64,000 nucleotides of DNA from positions 2,790,001-2,854,000 of the forward strand of contig NZ_AP027362.1 in the NCBI RefSeq assembly GCF_030295935.1. Reading direction: 5' to 3'. The notes under the pieces were generated by a model. It saw only the letters and a list, made by a program, of their open reading frames with translations, ran no database searches and was not told the origin of the DNA. Source of the DNA: Thalassotalea piscium. Its GTDB lineage: Bacteria; Pseudomonadota; Gammaproteobacteria; Enterobacterales; Alteromonadaceae. The translations under genes were made by a program, and so were the position numbers. The stretch's first letter is position 1. The number at the start of each line of letters is the position of its first letter. Below, piece by piece: positions 1-8,347 of this stretch.

Positions 1-2
1 CT

Positions 3-323
3 GAAAATATTACGGGCTTTTTCACAAAATGGGGAGACGGTGCATGCGACCTTGCACCTTTATTTGGCTTATCAAAAAGACAAGTTCGACAATTAGCAGA
101 AACGTTAGGTGCATCCCCTTTATTAACTAACAAAACACCCACTGCCGACTTAGAAGAACTATCGCCAAGCAAAAAAGATGAAGACGCGTTAGGTATTTCC
201 TACGATCAGCTTGATGACTTCCTTGAAGGCAAAGCTGTGAGCAAAAAGATTGAACAACATATCGTGAATCTGTACTTAAAAACGCAGCATAAGCGCTCTC
301 CTATACCAACAATATACAGCTGA
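3..323 (+). CDS. nadE: NH3-dependent NAD+ synthetase, C-terminal part
   Basis: The first 106 codons, open from the window edge, encode the C-terminal end of NAD+ synthetase, which amidates deamido-NAD+ in the last step of NAD synthesis. The stretch reads [20 protein letters not shown], then a TPTADLEEL segment and [11 protein letters not shown]. It ends with YLKTQHKR, all matching the tail of the E. coli-type ammonia-dependent enzyme. The start and the N-terminal ATP-binding P-loop lie outside the window. The stop TGA is at 321-323. The family assignment is by recalled similarity and is strong; the gene is cut only by the window edge. Confidence 0.9.
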   Translation, partial: ENITGFFTKWGDGACDLAPLFGLSKRQVRQLAETLGASPLLTNKTPTADLEELSPSKKDEDALGISYDQLDDFLEGKAVSKKIEQHIVNLYLKTQHKRSPIPTIYS

Positions 324-366
324 GATGTCTACCCACTAACTTTAAATTAAGTATGCCTATTGAAAT

Positions 367-395
367 TTGCATAAAAACAAACTCTGTTCTATAAC
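367..395 (+). promoter_or_regulatory. predicted sigma70 promoter for the first FimT-like gene
   Basis: A TTGCAT -35 box (367-372) is separated by 17 bases from a TATAAC -10 box (390-395). It lies about 40 bases ahead of the ATG at 434, which has an AGGATAGAGGA ribosome-binding stretch. Prediction by eye only. Confidence 0.5.
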
Positions 396-433
396 TTAAA
401 ATATCACTTAACCTCAAGGATAGAGGATATTTT

Positions 434-991
434 ATGAATAGTAAGGGATTTACTTTAATTGAAACATTAGTTGTAGTTGCCCTGTTGATGACACTTACTG
501 CAGTTGGTATACCTTCGTTATCTGACTTTATAATAAAAATGAGAGTCGATAACGAAATAGACCGTATCAACCGTTTGTTGCTCGTTACAAGAAATATCGC
601 ATTAAATACTAATCAAGCGGTAACCTTTTGCCCACTTCAAAGTAATATTTGTGTCAATCAATGGCATCAAGAACTGTCTGTGTTTACCGATGCCAACAAT
701 AATAAAATTTACGAACCTCACTTAAAAGAGCAACTGATTCAATATAAAGACGCAATAGTTGTTGGTGACAAGCTTCAATATGGGAACACTAGAAAAGGGT
801 TAACTTATGCACCAAACGGTTACTTAATGGGATGGGGGCAAAATGCAACCTTTATGTACTGTCCAAAAGGACACCTAGCTAAATCTCGAGCTATTACAGT
901 CGCTGTTTCAGGTCGAGCCTATAAGTCACAATTTAATCCTAAAAAGAATAAAGAAGAAACGCGCTCAGGAAAAAAGATTATATGTAAATAA
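434..991 (+). CDS. GspH/FimT-type minor pseudopilin
   Basis: A 185-residue type IV prepilin-like protein. The N-terminus is a class III leader: cleavage is expected after Gly5, giving Phe at +1 and Glu at +5 (GFTLIETLVVV), followed by a hydrophobic helix to about residue 33. The C-terminal half has the GspH/FimT pattern, with the Cys pair CPLQSNIC, the WHQELSVFTDANNN stretch, and the YCPKGH and SGRAYKS motifs. Such proteins are minor pilins at the tip or base of type IVa pili, processed by PilD. It has a good Shine-Dalgarno and its own predicted promoter. It is a paralogue of the gene at 1324, sharing nearly every motif. The gene points towards the minus-strand minor-pilin operon rather than belonging to it, so which of the pair is FimT and which FimU cannot be decided here. 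Confidence 0.85.
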   Translation: MNSKGFTLIETLVVVALLMTLTAVGIPSLSDFIIKMRVDNEIDRINRLLLVTRNIALNTNQAVTFCPLQSNICVNQWHQELSVFTDANNNKIYEPHLKEQLIQYKDAIVVGDKLQYGNTRKGLTYAPNGYLMGWGQNATFMYCPKGHLAKSRAITVAVSGRAYKSQFNPKKNKEETRSGKKIICK

Positions 992-1323
992 AGCTTAGCT
1001 GTTTGAAGTAGATTCGTGCTTTGTGCTTAAATAGTATTACTTGAGCAGGTCTCACATTTAACATGCAACTACATATTGCTATTAGCTACAAAAAAGTAGT
1101 CTTGATCAGTATAGAACTTATAATGAGAATATGACATTAAATTCATTAAGCCTTACTACCTGAAGTATAAAGTTTTCGTCTAAATTTATCCGACTCTATT
1201 GATATTTCATTTCCCCAAATTTAGGTTAGCATCAAAATAGCGGATATAAATTATTCTGGCTGAATAGTTAAATAGATGATATAAAGATTGAACGAACGAA
1301 CGTCATAGGCTTTAGTATTTCTT
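992..1323. other. intergenic stretch between two FimT paralogues
   Basis: 332 bases without a convincing gene. It is very AT-rich, with no clear terminator. The only small pattern is a short GAAC tandem (gaacgaacgaacg) just before the second gene. It presumably carries the promoter of the downstream pseudopilin, but no clean -35/-10 pair stands out. Confidence 0.5.
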
Positions 1324-1929
1324 ATGTTAAATCGTCAATCACATATAGTTTTACATCGAACTCATCGCGGCTTCACGTTAGTAGAGCTTATTGTGGGTAT
1401 CGCAATTATTGGTATTCTGCTTGCTGTAGGAGTACCTGGCTTAAGTCAATTCACGATAAAATCAAGAGTTGACGGTGAGATATCAGAATTACATCGAATC
1501 ATGCTAACCGCCCGAAATACCGCGATAAACACCGGTCAATATGTCACAGTTTGCCCGCTGTCTGGTATAAACTGTCAAACAACTAATTGGCATAATACCC
1601 TGACAGTTTTCACAAATGAAGCAAACACGCTTGCAAACGCTAAAGTATTTCAATCAACTTTAGTACCGGCAAGTGAGTTTAAAATAAAAGTAAAAAATGC
1701 TGCAAAAGGTGGAGATAAAGTTCAATCAACAAAGCAAGCGATTGTATTTTCACCCACAGGTAAACTAGCAAGCCCAGGGCCAGTAATGATCAAGTATTGC
1801 CCAAAAGGCCATCCTGATTTGTCACGAGCTGTTGAAATATCATTATCTGGGCGCACCTACGCAAGTGACGATATAGATAACGACAACAAAGATGAAGATA
1901 GAAGTGGTAATGAAATTACTTGTTCGTAA
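1324..1929 (+). CDS. GspH/FimT-type minor pseudopilin (second copy)
   Basis: A 201-residue prepilin-like protein. The leader is longer than usual: cleavage after Gly16 leaves Phe17 at +1 and Glu21 at +5 (GFTLVELIVGIAIIGILLAV). The body repeats the motifs of the preceding paralogue: TARNTAINTGQYVTVCPL, a partner Cys, WHNTLTVFT, FSPTGKLASPG, YCPKGH and SGRTYAS. The tail is Asp-rich (DDIDNDNKDEDRSG). The likely role is a tip minor pilin of the type IVa pilus whose other minor pilins are encoded on the opposite strand from 9842 down. No strong ribosome-binding site precedes the ATG at 1324. Its 3' side runs directly into the IS256 insertion. Confidence 0.85.
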   Translation: MLNRQSHIVLHRTHRGFTLVELIVGIAIIGILLAVGVPGLSQFTIKSRVDGEISELHRIMLTARNTAINTGQYVTVCPLSGINCQTTNWHNTLTVFTNEANTLANAKVFQSTLVPASEFKIKVKNAAKGGDKVQSTKQAIVFSPTGKLASPGPVMIKYCPKGHPDLSRAVEISLSGRTYASDDIDNDNKDEDRSGNEITCS

Positions 1930-2006
1930 TCGATAAAATAATAAAAAACTTAAGATTATAAACGGATATATTGACTATAAATCTCAGCTTCATGATTAGT
2001 ATAAAG

Positions 2007-2014
2007 CTTTCTAT
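2007..2014. repeat. 8-bp target-site duplication, left copy
   Basis: The bases ctttctat (2007-2014) immediately precede the left inverted repeat and recur at 3324-3331 immediately after the right one. An 8-bp duplication is the usual size for the IS256 family, and the exact match indicates a fairly recent insertion. Confidence 0.93.
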
Positions 2015-3323
2015 GACCCTGTAACAAAATCTGTGTAACTGCCTATCATTAATACCCATATAGGGTTTAGGATAGGCAATTATGAATAAGAAAGAACTAG
2101 AAGCGTTTGCTAAAGAGGCAGCCAAATCAATCAAGTCCGAAGCTGACTTAACTGATTTTCGCAAAATGTTAACCAAGGTCACCGTTGAAGCGGCACTTAA
2201 TGCCGAGCTTGACGAACACCTTGGCTACTCTCGTCATGAAAAATCCACTCAAGATAATTACCGTAATGGTTATTCATCGAAAACAATTCGCACTGAAGAT
2301 GGTGAAGTCGACCTAGATGCCCCTCGCGATAGGAACTCCAGCTTTGAGCCTCAGCTCGTTAAGAAAAATCAAACGCGTTTTACCTCAATGGACGACAAGA
2401 TTTTATATCTGTACTCCAAGGGCATGACAACCCGAGATATCGTTGCTACCTTCAAAGAAATGTATGATGCGGATGTTTCTCCAGCACTTATTTCACGTGT
2501 GACTAACGCCGTTATTGAGCAAGTCGTGGAATGGCAAGCGAGGCCGCTTGATGCGGTTTACCCCATTGTTTACTTAGACTGCTTAGTGGTCAAAATTAGG
2601 CAGGATAAACAGGTTATCAATAAAGCTGTTTACCTTGCGCTTGGCGTTAATATTGAAGGCCATAAAGAGTTGCTCGGCATGTGGATATCGGAAAATGAAG
2701 GGGCTAAGTTTTGGTTGAACGTGTTAACTGAACTTCAAAATCGAGGCGTGAAAGATATCCTTATTGCTTGTGTCGATGGCCTTAAGGGCTTCCCTGATGC
2801 AATCAATACAGTTTATCCTGATACGCAAATACAGCTGTGTATTGTGCATATGGTGCGTAATTCGTTGAAGTTTGTTCCATGGAAAGACTATAAAGCTATC
2901 ACGAGTGATTTGAAGCGAATATACCAATCAATCACCGAAGATGAAGCGTTGCTAGCACTTGAACAATTCGAACAGCGCTGGGATGGCAAATACCCCAACA
3001 TATCGCGCTCGTGGCGTAATAACTGGCAGAACGTGAGTACGTTGTTTAATTACCCGGAAGATATACGTAAAGCTATCTACACGACGAATGCGATTGAGTC
3101 GCTCAATAGTGTAATACGTAAGGCAATTAAAAAGCGTAAGCTTTTTCCACATGATGATTCAGCGAAAAAGGTCATCTACTTGGCAATAGAGCAGGCATCC
3201 AAAAAGTGGACAATGCCAATAAGAAATTGGAAAACGGCCTTGAATCGATTTATGATTGAATTCGAAGACCGTTTGAAAGATGTTATTTAAACCTGGCAGT
3301 TACACAAAATGCGTTACAGGGTC
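2015..3323 (+). mobile_element. complete IS256-family insertion sequence
   Basis: This 1309-bp element is bounded by 29-base inverted repeats. The left end (2015-2043) starts gaccctgtaac and ends gtgtaactgcc. The right end (3295-3323) read on the minus strand starts and ends identically, differing only in a few central bases. It carries a single intact transposase gene and is flanked by the 8-bp direct repeat ctttctat. IS256 elements move by a copy-and-paste route through a circular intermediate. Ends, gene and target duplication are all intact, so the element could be active. It has no passenger genes. Confidence 0.95.
2082..3290 (+). CDS. IS256-family transposase
   Basis: A 402-residue DDE transposase of the mutator/IS256 family. 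The N-terminal region holds the AALNAELDEHLGYSRHEKS signature, followed by the YRNGYSSKTIRTEDG segment. Catalytic residues fit Asp in VYLDCLVVKIR, Asp in IACVDGLKGFPDAI and Glu in TTNAIESLNSVIRKA, with the family's conserved RKLFPHDDSAKKVIYLA tail. The length is normal for the family and the frame is uninterrupted. The gene fills the element, and its stop lies only a few bases before the right inverted repeat. It is probably transcribed from a promoter near the left end, or from read-through of the upstream pilin gene. Confidence 0.96.
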   Translation: MNKKELEAFAKEAAKSIKSEADLTDFRKMLTKVTVEAALNAELDEHLGYSRHEKSTQDNYRNGYSSKTIRTEDGEVDLDAPRDRNSSFEPQLVKKNQTRFTSMDDKILYLYSKGMTTRDIVATFKEMYDADVSPALISRVTNAVIEQVVEWQARPLDAVYPIVYLDCLVVKIRQDKQVINKAVYLALGVNIEGHKELLGMWISENEGAKFWLNVLTELQNRGVKDILIACVDGLKGFPDAINTVYPDTQIQLCIVHMVRNSLKFVPWKDYKAITSDLKRIYQSITEDEALLALEQFEQRWDGKYPNISRSWRNNWQNVSTLFNYPEDIRKAIYTTNAIESLNSVIRKAIKKRKLFPHDDSAKKVIYLAIEQASKKWTMPIRNWKTALNRFMIEFEDRLKDVI

Positions 3324-3370
3324 CTTTCTATACATCATCATGAAGCTCATTAGTTTACATTTACTTTGGT

Positions 3371-3697
3371 TTACTTAGGAATAGTAGCTTCCAATTTATT
3401 TGCAATTGTACTCTTAAATTTATCTTTCTCTAAAGCACACTCTCTAACAGCATACACCTTAATTTTAGAGCTTTTATCGGCAGTGTAAACTTTCTGATTA
3501 ACTAACATCCTAGGCAGTCTTTCATATTCAAGTTCGCTCAATCTTGCAAAGTAAATACTGTGGTCACCACCAAAAAGTTCAACAAAACATTTTACACTAA
3601 TATTTGGCTTATCTGATTGCTGCGCCACTAACATAGGACTCACTAACGTCGCTGATGCCATTGTGAGTATAGCTAACATTGTATACTTAATATTCAT
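3371..3697 (-). CDS. TapY2-like small exported protein of the type IV pilus cluster
   Basis: A 108-residue protein with a signal peptide (hydrophobic segment to about residue 22, likely cleavage near LVAQQS). The mature part has two cysteines (VKCFVELFGGDHSIYFARL and VRECALEKDKFKS) that could form a disulfide. Its position after pilY1-pilE and this pattern resemble the TapY2 proteins annotated beside minor-pilin genes in Shewanella and Aeromonas; that match is from memory. Its precise role is unknown. It is the last gene of the minus-strand operon, starting 1 base after the pilE stop, and points towards the IS256 element. Confidence 0.6.
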   Translation of the reverse strand: MNIKYTMLAILTMASATLVSPMLVAQQSDKPNISVKCFVELFGGDHSIYFARLSELEYERLPRMLVNQKVYTADKSSKIKVYAVRECALEKDKFKSTIANKLEATIPK

Positions 3698-3698
3698 A

Positions 3699-4103
3699 TT
3701 ATTGCTCCCAACAACTGCCTGCAGGTGTTTTTAATCCTGTTTCATTAATTGTTAACGTTGTACAGCCTGTATCTCCTGTTTGCGATGCTTTAGCTGTTGC
3801 CGTTAATATGAAGGTTGCCCCATTAACAGTCGCATCAATACTGTAATTACCTGACTCAGTTATGTATGGATCTTGGCTTAAACCAAGTTCCTTCATATCT
3901 TCAGTATAAGCGCGACTATCGGAATATAGTTGCTCTTGCAGGTTGGCTAAACGAAGCAATTCACGCTGTGGTTCTGCGCGATCAGATCGCATAACAAAAC
4001 TGGTATAAGACGGATAGGCAATTGATGCTAAAATGCCAAGAATTGCTACCGTAATTAACAACTCAACCAGAGTAAAGCCTTTAAATTTATTTACGTTGTA
4101 CAT
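3699..4103 (-). CDS. pilE: type IV pilin PilE
   Basis: A 134-residue type IV minor pilin. The leader ends at Gly9, leaving Phe at +1 and Glu14 at +5 (GFTLVELLITVAILGILA), then the usual long hydrophobic helix. The segment RSDRAEPQRELLRLANLQEQLYSDSRAYT is typical of PilE proteins downstream of pilY1. A C-terminal Cys pair (TGCTTL, GSCWEQ) forms the D-region loop. Its ATG overlaps the pilY1 stop by 1 base (TAATG), implying translational coupling. It is probably a minor pilin rather than the major subunit, because it lies in the minor-pilin operon. Confidence 0.9.
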   Translation of the reverse strand: MYNVNKFKGFTLVELLITVAILGILASIAYPSYTSFVMRSDRAEPQRELLRLANLQEQLYSDSRAYTEDMKELGLSQDPYITESGNYSIDATVNGATFILTATAKASQTGDTGCTTLTINETGLKTPAGSCWEQ

Positions 4104-7100
4104 TACTGGTCCTCTTGAATATACAAGTGTGTTCTACTTGTACTTAAGGTAAATCCTACCGGAATAATTTTACGTCCTGTAATAATATTCCCTTCAGCTC
4201 GATCAACCGTATTAGGATCACCATCATCTTTAGGAACCACAATTAGTGTAGGGCTATCCAAGAAGGATTGATCGATTATAATCTTTCTATCTTTCTCATC
4301 AGTTACACCATCATTTTCCCATTTGTATATTTGTCGTCCTTGCGCTAAATCAACCGCGTACAAACGACCCACTCCCCCAGGAACCTGACACATTTGTACA
4401 ACATTACTTGGTGGTGTATAAGAGGTAAAGTAGGCAACATTATTAATTGCGATTGCAGCCGAAGAGTTTTTCTCTCCGTCGGATTTAGCAAAATTAATAA
4501 ACCACCCTTTCTTCTTACTTAATTTAATCGCCTCTTTTTCCCGATCAGCAACTGATAATGATGCGTTATCAAAAATACTAGTCGTTAAATCGTATAAATC
4601 ACTGCTTGTACCTGAATGTGAAATCGTTGTAGGTGTCGGCGGTGTTGTACTACCTGAAAAAGAACGCGTATTAATATTCTCATCTTTAATCATAAAAAAG
4701 GTATCTTGACTATCGTTACCTAACGGATTAGTTCTATCACCAGTTCCAATCAATATAGCGTCGTATGGGGTTTCTTGTTGTCTAACAACTGTTTTCATGC
4801 CTCCACTACCATCTGATATTGTTGTTTGAATTGTTTCAGTAATGAATGCTCTAACAATCGATGGTTCATAAAAAAAGCGTCGATCTTCACTATTGCTTGT
4901 ACCGCCAACCGAGGCTAATTTAAATACAGTCCAAGGGTTGCTAGAATCATTAGGATTGGCATCAGGCATATCCACTCGCCATAAATTACCACCGGTATCT
5001 CCTACATAAAGTCTATCTGCCAAACCATCGCCATTACTATCGAGAGGAGCAACACTTGAGGCTATGCTATCAGTTATTCCATTAAATTGGGTTGTACCAC
5101 CAGAAGGTGCCAAACTCCATTTAAGCGCCCCTGTTTCTGCATCAACCATATATATTGCACGACCAATACTATCATCGGTACCGGCACCGGCTTGATCTTT
5201 ATTAATATCGTAACCACCACCAAAAATAACAACAGGCTTTGCTACGGTTGCCGTCGCATTTATTTTTGAAAATGTTACTTTTGGCTGTGACCAAGACTGA
5301 CCTAGCTCGCTAAAGCCACTAGTCGAGCTATCAATATGCCACAATAATTTTGGGGTAGTGGTACTAATATCAAGCGCGTAATAAGAATCACCACCTCGAC
5401 GTAAACCAAAGAAAATCCAAACTTTATCGGTACCACTTATAATACCATCGCCATTATGATCTTGAACGTATGAAGTAATTTGACCATCAATTCCATAAAC
5501 TTTATCAGCTGTTGAGAAATTCTCTCTGAGTGGCTTAATATTTTTGAAAAACTCTTTAGGCATAAAAGACCAAAGTTCATCAATATTATCATTTATATCT
5601 TCGAACATATGCAACATACCAGCATTAGTTCCAATAACAATACGAATTTTACCATTTCCATAATTAACAACTAAAGGCTTAGAGTGCAAAGGGTCACCAA
5701 ACACATCATAACGTATATCTGTAGTGCTAGAATCTTCATCCTCATCATCTACATCAATACCTTTTGCCCAATCGATCATGTCATCAATTTCAGACTGGCT
5801 GTTGGTCACATCTAATTCAGTTGCTAAAGCAGCATTTGATCCAAAAGCGTTTTTACTATTTGTAGAGGTTAAAAGAGCTAATGAGCCCCCCGAGCCTATA
5901 TTACTGTATATTGTTCGATTAGTTTTATTGCGCAGCATTTCGGCAACACCACCTTCTTCAACTGTTGCTCCATCAGGTGAAGCATTGCTAGGTGTCCAAA
6001 AACTACGAACATTGTCAGAAAAGTGACCTGAGTTAGTGTCAATAGCATCTACCCCATTAGCGCCTTTTTGAACACTGTTAAACACTTTATATTTTTTTAA
6101 GTTACCTTGCCAACGAGGACCATGCTGAGGGTTAAACATCGCATAATAAACAGAGTTAAGCGTTTCAGTGCGGTCAAAATTATTTGCTGCCACCGATGCT
6201 GAAGTTAAACTTTCATTACTTGGCTCTAAATTTTCTAATACGCTCAAAAGAGCAGCTGTTAATTGGCTACTATCGTTTGCTTTAAAATAAAGCCCTTTAG
6301 GGTTACCAAGTTTAGCCGTTTCTTTTAACAAAGGTTCAGCAGCATTGGCACCTGAACTAAAGCCAATTGGGAAGGTATCAACTGTCTGCTTATTCGGTAA
6401 TAAAGCATTAACATCATGATTACGCATCCAACCCGCTAACGCAGCTAAATAATTGCCATTATACTTAGAACCATTAAAAGTATTGGTTGTAGTTGTGCCA
6501 TCACCATTATCAACTACTTCGGTTAAATTTTTAATAAGACTATCAGCGCGATTATCATGAGTCGGCTCACCATCAGTAATTAAAATAACGTAAGCTTTAC
6601 TATGACAATTACCAAAAGGCGATTGATACACCTTACTTACTTCTATTGATGTATCTCGGGGCGGCTTATTTTTAAGGCTATAATTTATCTGGTTATCATC
6701 ATCACCATAAAGCACTGACTTTCCAGCAAAGTAACGCGATGCTTCATATAAAGTTTCGCACAGCGGTGTCCATGTTGTAGCTTTTAAGTCATCTTCAATT
6801 ATTTCAATAATGTCCTTTTTATTGCTGGCATTCATTTCTTTAATACCTGCTACGATTCGGCCACCATTAGCATCATTATAATTGTCGCCATTATTGTAAT
6901 TAAAAATTTGCAATCCAAAATCAACTGCAGGTGCCGCATTAATTACATTAACTATACTCTCTTTTGCGATATCCATTCTAGAGCGATTAACATTAGGTAC
7001 CGACGTGCTATGATGCCACCGCAAATAATTATCGGTATAAAGCGTAACAAGCTCGCCAGTCCAACTAACGCTGGCTTTAGAATCTGCTAAGGTCCCGTAA

Positions 7101-7708
7101 TAAATAGGATTTTGTTTTGTTCCCTTACCATCAACTGGATAACCATTTGACATAGCACCTTTTGTTTTCGGATCAATACCTAAGTTAACACTAGAGTCTA
7201 CCGGTGGGTTAAAAGTTTCAGGTACTTGGCTTACGTCATCTTGACAGTCAATCACCTCAATATTTAAGCCATTATTATCTGGTATCTCTTCCCAACTACC
7301 CGAATTACCTTTGATTCTATATTCACGAATACGTCCTGTATAAAACCCCGTTTTTGCTAAAGTTTCTCGTGCTGTTGCACAGTTATTTATTGCAGCAAGA
7401 AAACGACGTTGTTCGGCATTTTTATTAGGTACGGGTAATGCCACACCATCAATGCCCCCTTTGGTAAAATAAGTATTGGTATTTTTCAGTGAATTATCGC
7501 CACCTATTGCCGGATAAGTTTTATTAGGATCATAACTTTCCTTTACGGTTTCCACCGTGCCCATACTACCCGAGTTATCAAAAATAATGAGTACTTGTGG
7601 CCGTTTACCAGACTGCTTAACGGTATTACTTATATATAACTCTATATCTTCACTATACGTAAAAAGCGAAACTAAGGTCAGTGCGCCTACCATTATTAAC
7701 TTTTTCAT
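4103..7708 (-). CDS. pilY1: PilY1-type pilus tip adhesin/biogenesis protein
   Basis: A 1201-residue exported protein. A signal peptide covers about residues 1-19. A von Willebrand A-like domain follows, with MIDAS residues Asp44, Ser46 and Ser48 (DNSGS) and the later VILITDGEPTHD strand. The C-terminal half is the PilY1 beta-propeller, including VIGTNAGMLHMFEDIND, FGGGYDINKDQAG and IYMVDAETGALKW. Two Asp-rich calcium-loop candidates are present: DHNGDGIISGTD and DSNGDGLAD. The second matches the position and style of the calcium site that controls pilus retraction in Pseudomonas PilY1. I see no RGD motif; the nearest string is RRGGD. PilY1 proteins cap the minor-pilin complex and act in adhesion and surface sensing. 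The gene lies between pilX and pilE in the usual order. Confidence 0.95.
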   Translation of the reverse strand: MKKLIMVGALTLVSLFTYSEDIELYISNTVKQSGKRPQVLIIFDNSGSMGTVETVKESYDPNKTYPAIGGDNSLKNTNTYFTKGGIDGVALPVPNKNAEQRRFLAAINNCATARETLAKTGFYTGRIREYRIKGNSGSWEEIPDNNGLNIEVIDCQDDVSQVPETFNPPVDSSVNLGIDPKTKGAMSNGYPVDGKGTKQNPIYYGTLADSKASVSWTGELVTLYTDNYLRWHHSTSVPNVNRSRMDIAKESIVNVINAAPAVDFGLQIFNYNNGDNYNDANGGRIVAGIKEMNASNKKDIIEIIEDDLKATTWTPLCETLYEASRYFAGKSVLYGDDDNQINYSLKNKPPRDTSIEVSKVYQSPFGNCHSKAYVILITDGEPTHDNRADSLIKNLTEVVDNGDGTTTTNTFNGSKYNGNYLAALAGWMRNHDVNALLPNKQTVDTFPIGFSSGANAAEPLLKETAKLGNPKGLYFKANDSSQLTAALLSVLENLEPSNESLTSASVAANNFDRTETLNSVYYAMFNPQHGPRWQGNLKKYKVFNSVQKGANGVDAIDTNSGHFSDNVRSFWTPSNASPDGATVEEGGVAEMLRNKTNRTIYSNIGSGGSLALLTSTNSKNAFGSNAALATELDVTNSQSEIDDMIDWAKGIDVDDEDEDSSTTDIRYDVFGDPLHSKPLVVNYGNGKIRIVIGTNAGMLHMFEDINDNIDELWSFMPKEFFKNIKPLRENFSTADKVYGIDGQITSYVQDHNGDGIISGTDKVWIFFGLRRGGDSYYALDISTTTPKLLWHIDSSTSGFSELGQSWSQPKVTFSKINATATVAKPVVIFGGGYDINKDQAGAGTDDSIGRAIYMVDAETGALKWSLAPSGGTTQFNGITDSIASSVAPLDSNGDGLADRLYVGDTGGNLWRVDMPDANPNDSSNPWTVFKLASVGGTSNSEDRRFFYEPSIVRAFITETIQTTISDGSGGMKTVVRQQETPYDAILIGTGDRTNPLGNDSQDTFFMIKDENINTRSFSGSTTPPTPTTISHSGTSSDLYDLTTSIFDNASLSVADREKEAIKLSKKKGWFINFAKSDGEKNSSAAIAINNVAYFTSYTPPSNVVQMCQVPGGVGRLYAVDLAQGRQIYKWENDGVTDEKDRKIIIDQSFLDSPTLIVVPKDDGDPNTVDRAEGNIITGRKIIPVGFTLSTSRTHLYIQEDQ

Positions 7709-7746
7709 ATCAAGTTCCTCAAAATCCTTAAACGGGAAAGCGCTAC

Positions 7747-8280
7747 TTATTTAAGTAACTCTTGCGCAATACCGGAATGTACAATTACTCTATTAGTTTG
7801 AACGCCACTCGAGTTTTCACGTCCGTATGTTTTAATAACTTGTGTTCTGAGTACGTTACAGCTAAAAACACTCGTAGAAGATGCACTACGTGAATGCGGA
7901 CAATCACCTTCTAGCTTTAAATCATTATTAGCAATATCAATTAATGCCACTGTATTGGGTTTGAGTGATGCCGTTAAATTATTCTCTAACCCCGTAATTG
8001 GAAACTTCACCAGAGCAAAAGCAAAACCATTAGTTCCTGCAGCACCTGAAAGTTGATCTGCAATCACCTCATCATTCGCGCTTATTGCCTGCTGGGTAGC
8101 AATGACCTTTTCTTCGCTTGCGCCTGACATTCGCACATCGCTTGAAGTGTTTTGCATTAATGCAACAGCAACAGCTGTGAGTGCGATTAAAAAAACAAGC
8201 GATACAATTAACACAACCCCTTGTTGATATTGACCAATTCTTAATTGGTTATGTGATTTTATGGCATACAACTTTTTCAT
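7747..8280 (-). CDS. pilX: type IV pilus minor pilin PilX
   Basis: A 177-residue pseudopilin of the PilX family. The leader is long, with predicted processing after Gly21 (QQGVVLIVSLVFLIALTAVA). Position +5 is Val26 rather than Glu, which fits a subunit at the pilus tip; tip pseudopilins such as GspK also lack this Glu. The segment MQNTSSDVRMSGASEEKVIATQQA is the PilX N-terminal signature. Two Cys residues (GDCPHS, FSCNVL) may pair. It is the third gene of the operon, after pilW and before pilY1, separated from pilY1 by about 40 bases. Confidence 0.9.
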   Translation of the reverse strand: MKKLYAIKSHNQLRIGQYQQGVVLIVSLVFLIALTAVAVALMQNTSSDVRMSGASEEKVIATQQAISANDEVIADQLSGAAGTNGFAFALVKFPITGLENNLTASLKPNTVALIDIANNDLKLEGDCPHSRSASSTSVFSCNVLRTQVIKTYGRENSSGVQTNRVIVHSGIAQELLK

Positions 8281-8347
8281 ACCGAATCCTATTACTCTAA
8301 CAAGTTTAGTCTAAAACTCTTTTTAAAAGAGAATAAATGTATATCTA

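Larger units (their letters stand above)
1986..3347. repeat. inverted repeat split by the IS256-family insertion
   Basis: The 11-base arm agcttcatgat (1986-1996) has its exact reverse complement atcatgaagct at 3337-3347, either side of the insertion sequence. Removing the element and one target copy leaves an 11-bp stem with a 23-base loop in the convergent gap between the fimT-like gene and the pilus operon. It is probably an old bidirectional terminator or palindrome that served as the insertion target. No T-run is obvious, so terminator function is uncertain. Confidence 0.6.

Noticed and set aside
301-570. Minus-strand frame across the nadE end and first pseudopilin start
   Set aside because: Antisense to two well-supported genes and to the predicted promoter; no recognisable motif.
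1916-2182. Minus-strand frame spanning the left end of the IS256 element
   Set aside because: It crosses the element boundary, is antisense to both the pseudopilin end and the transposase start, and has no family resemblance.
5087-7090. Plus-strand frames inside pilY1
   Set aside because: All are antisense shadows of a well-supported 1201-codon gene, with no ribosome-binding sites or motifs.
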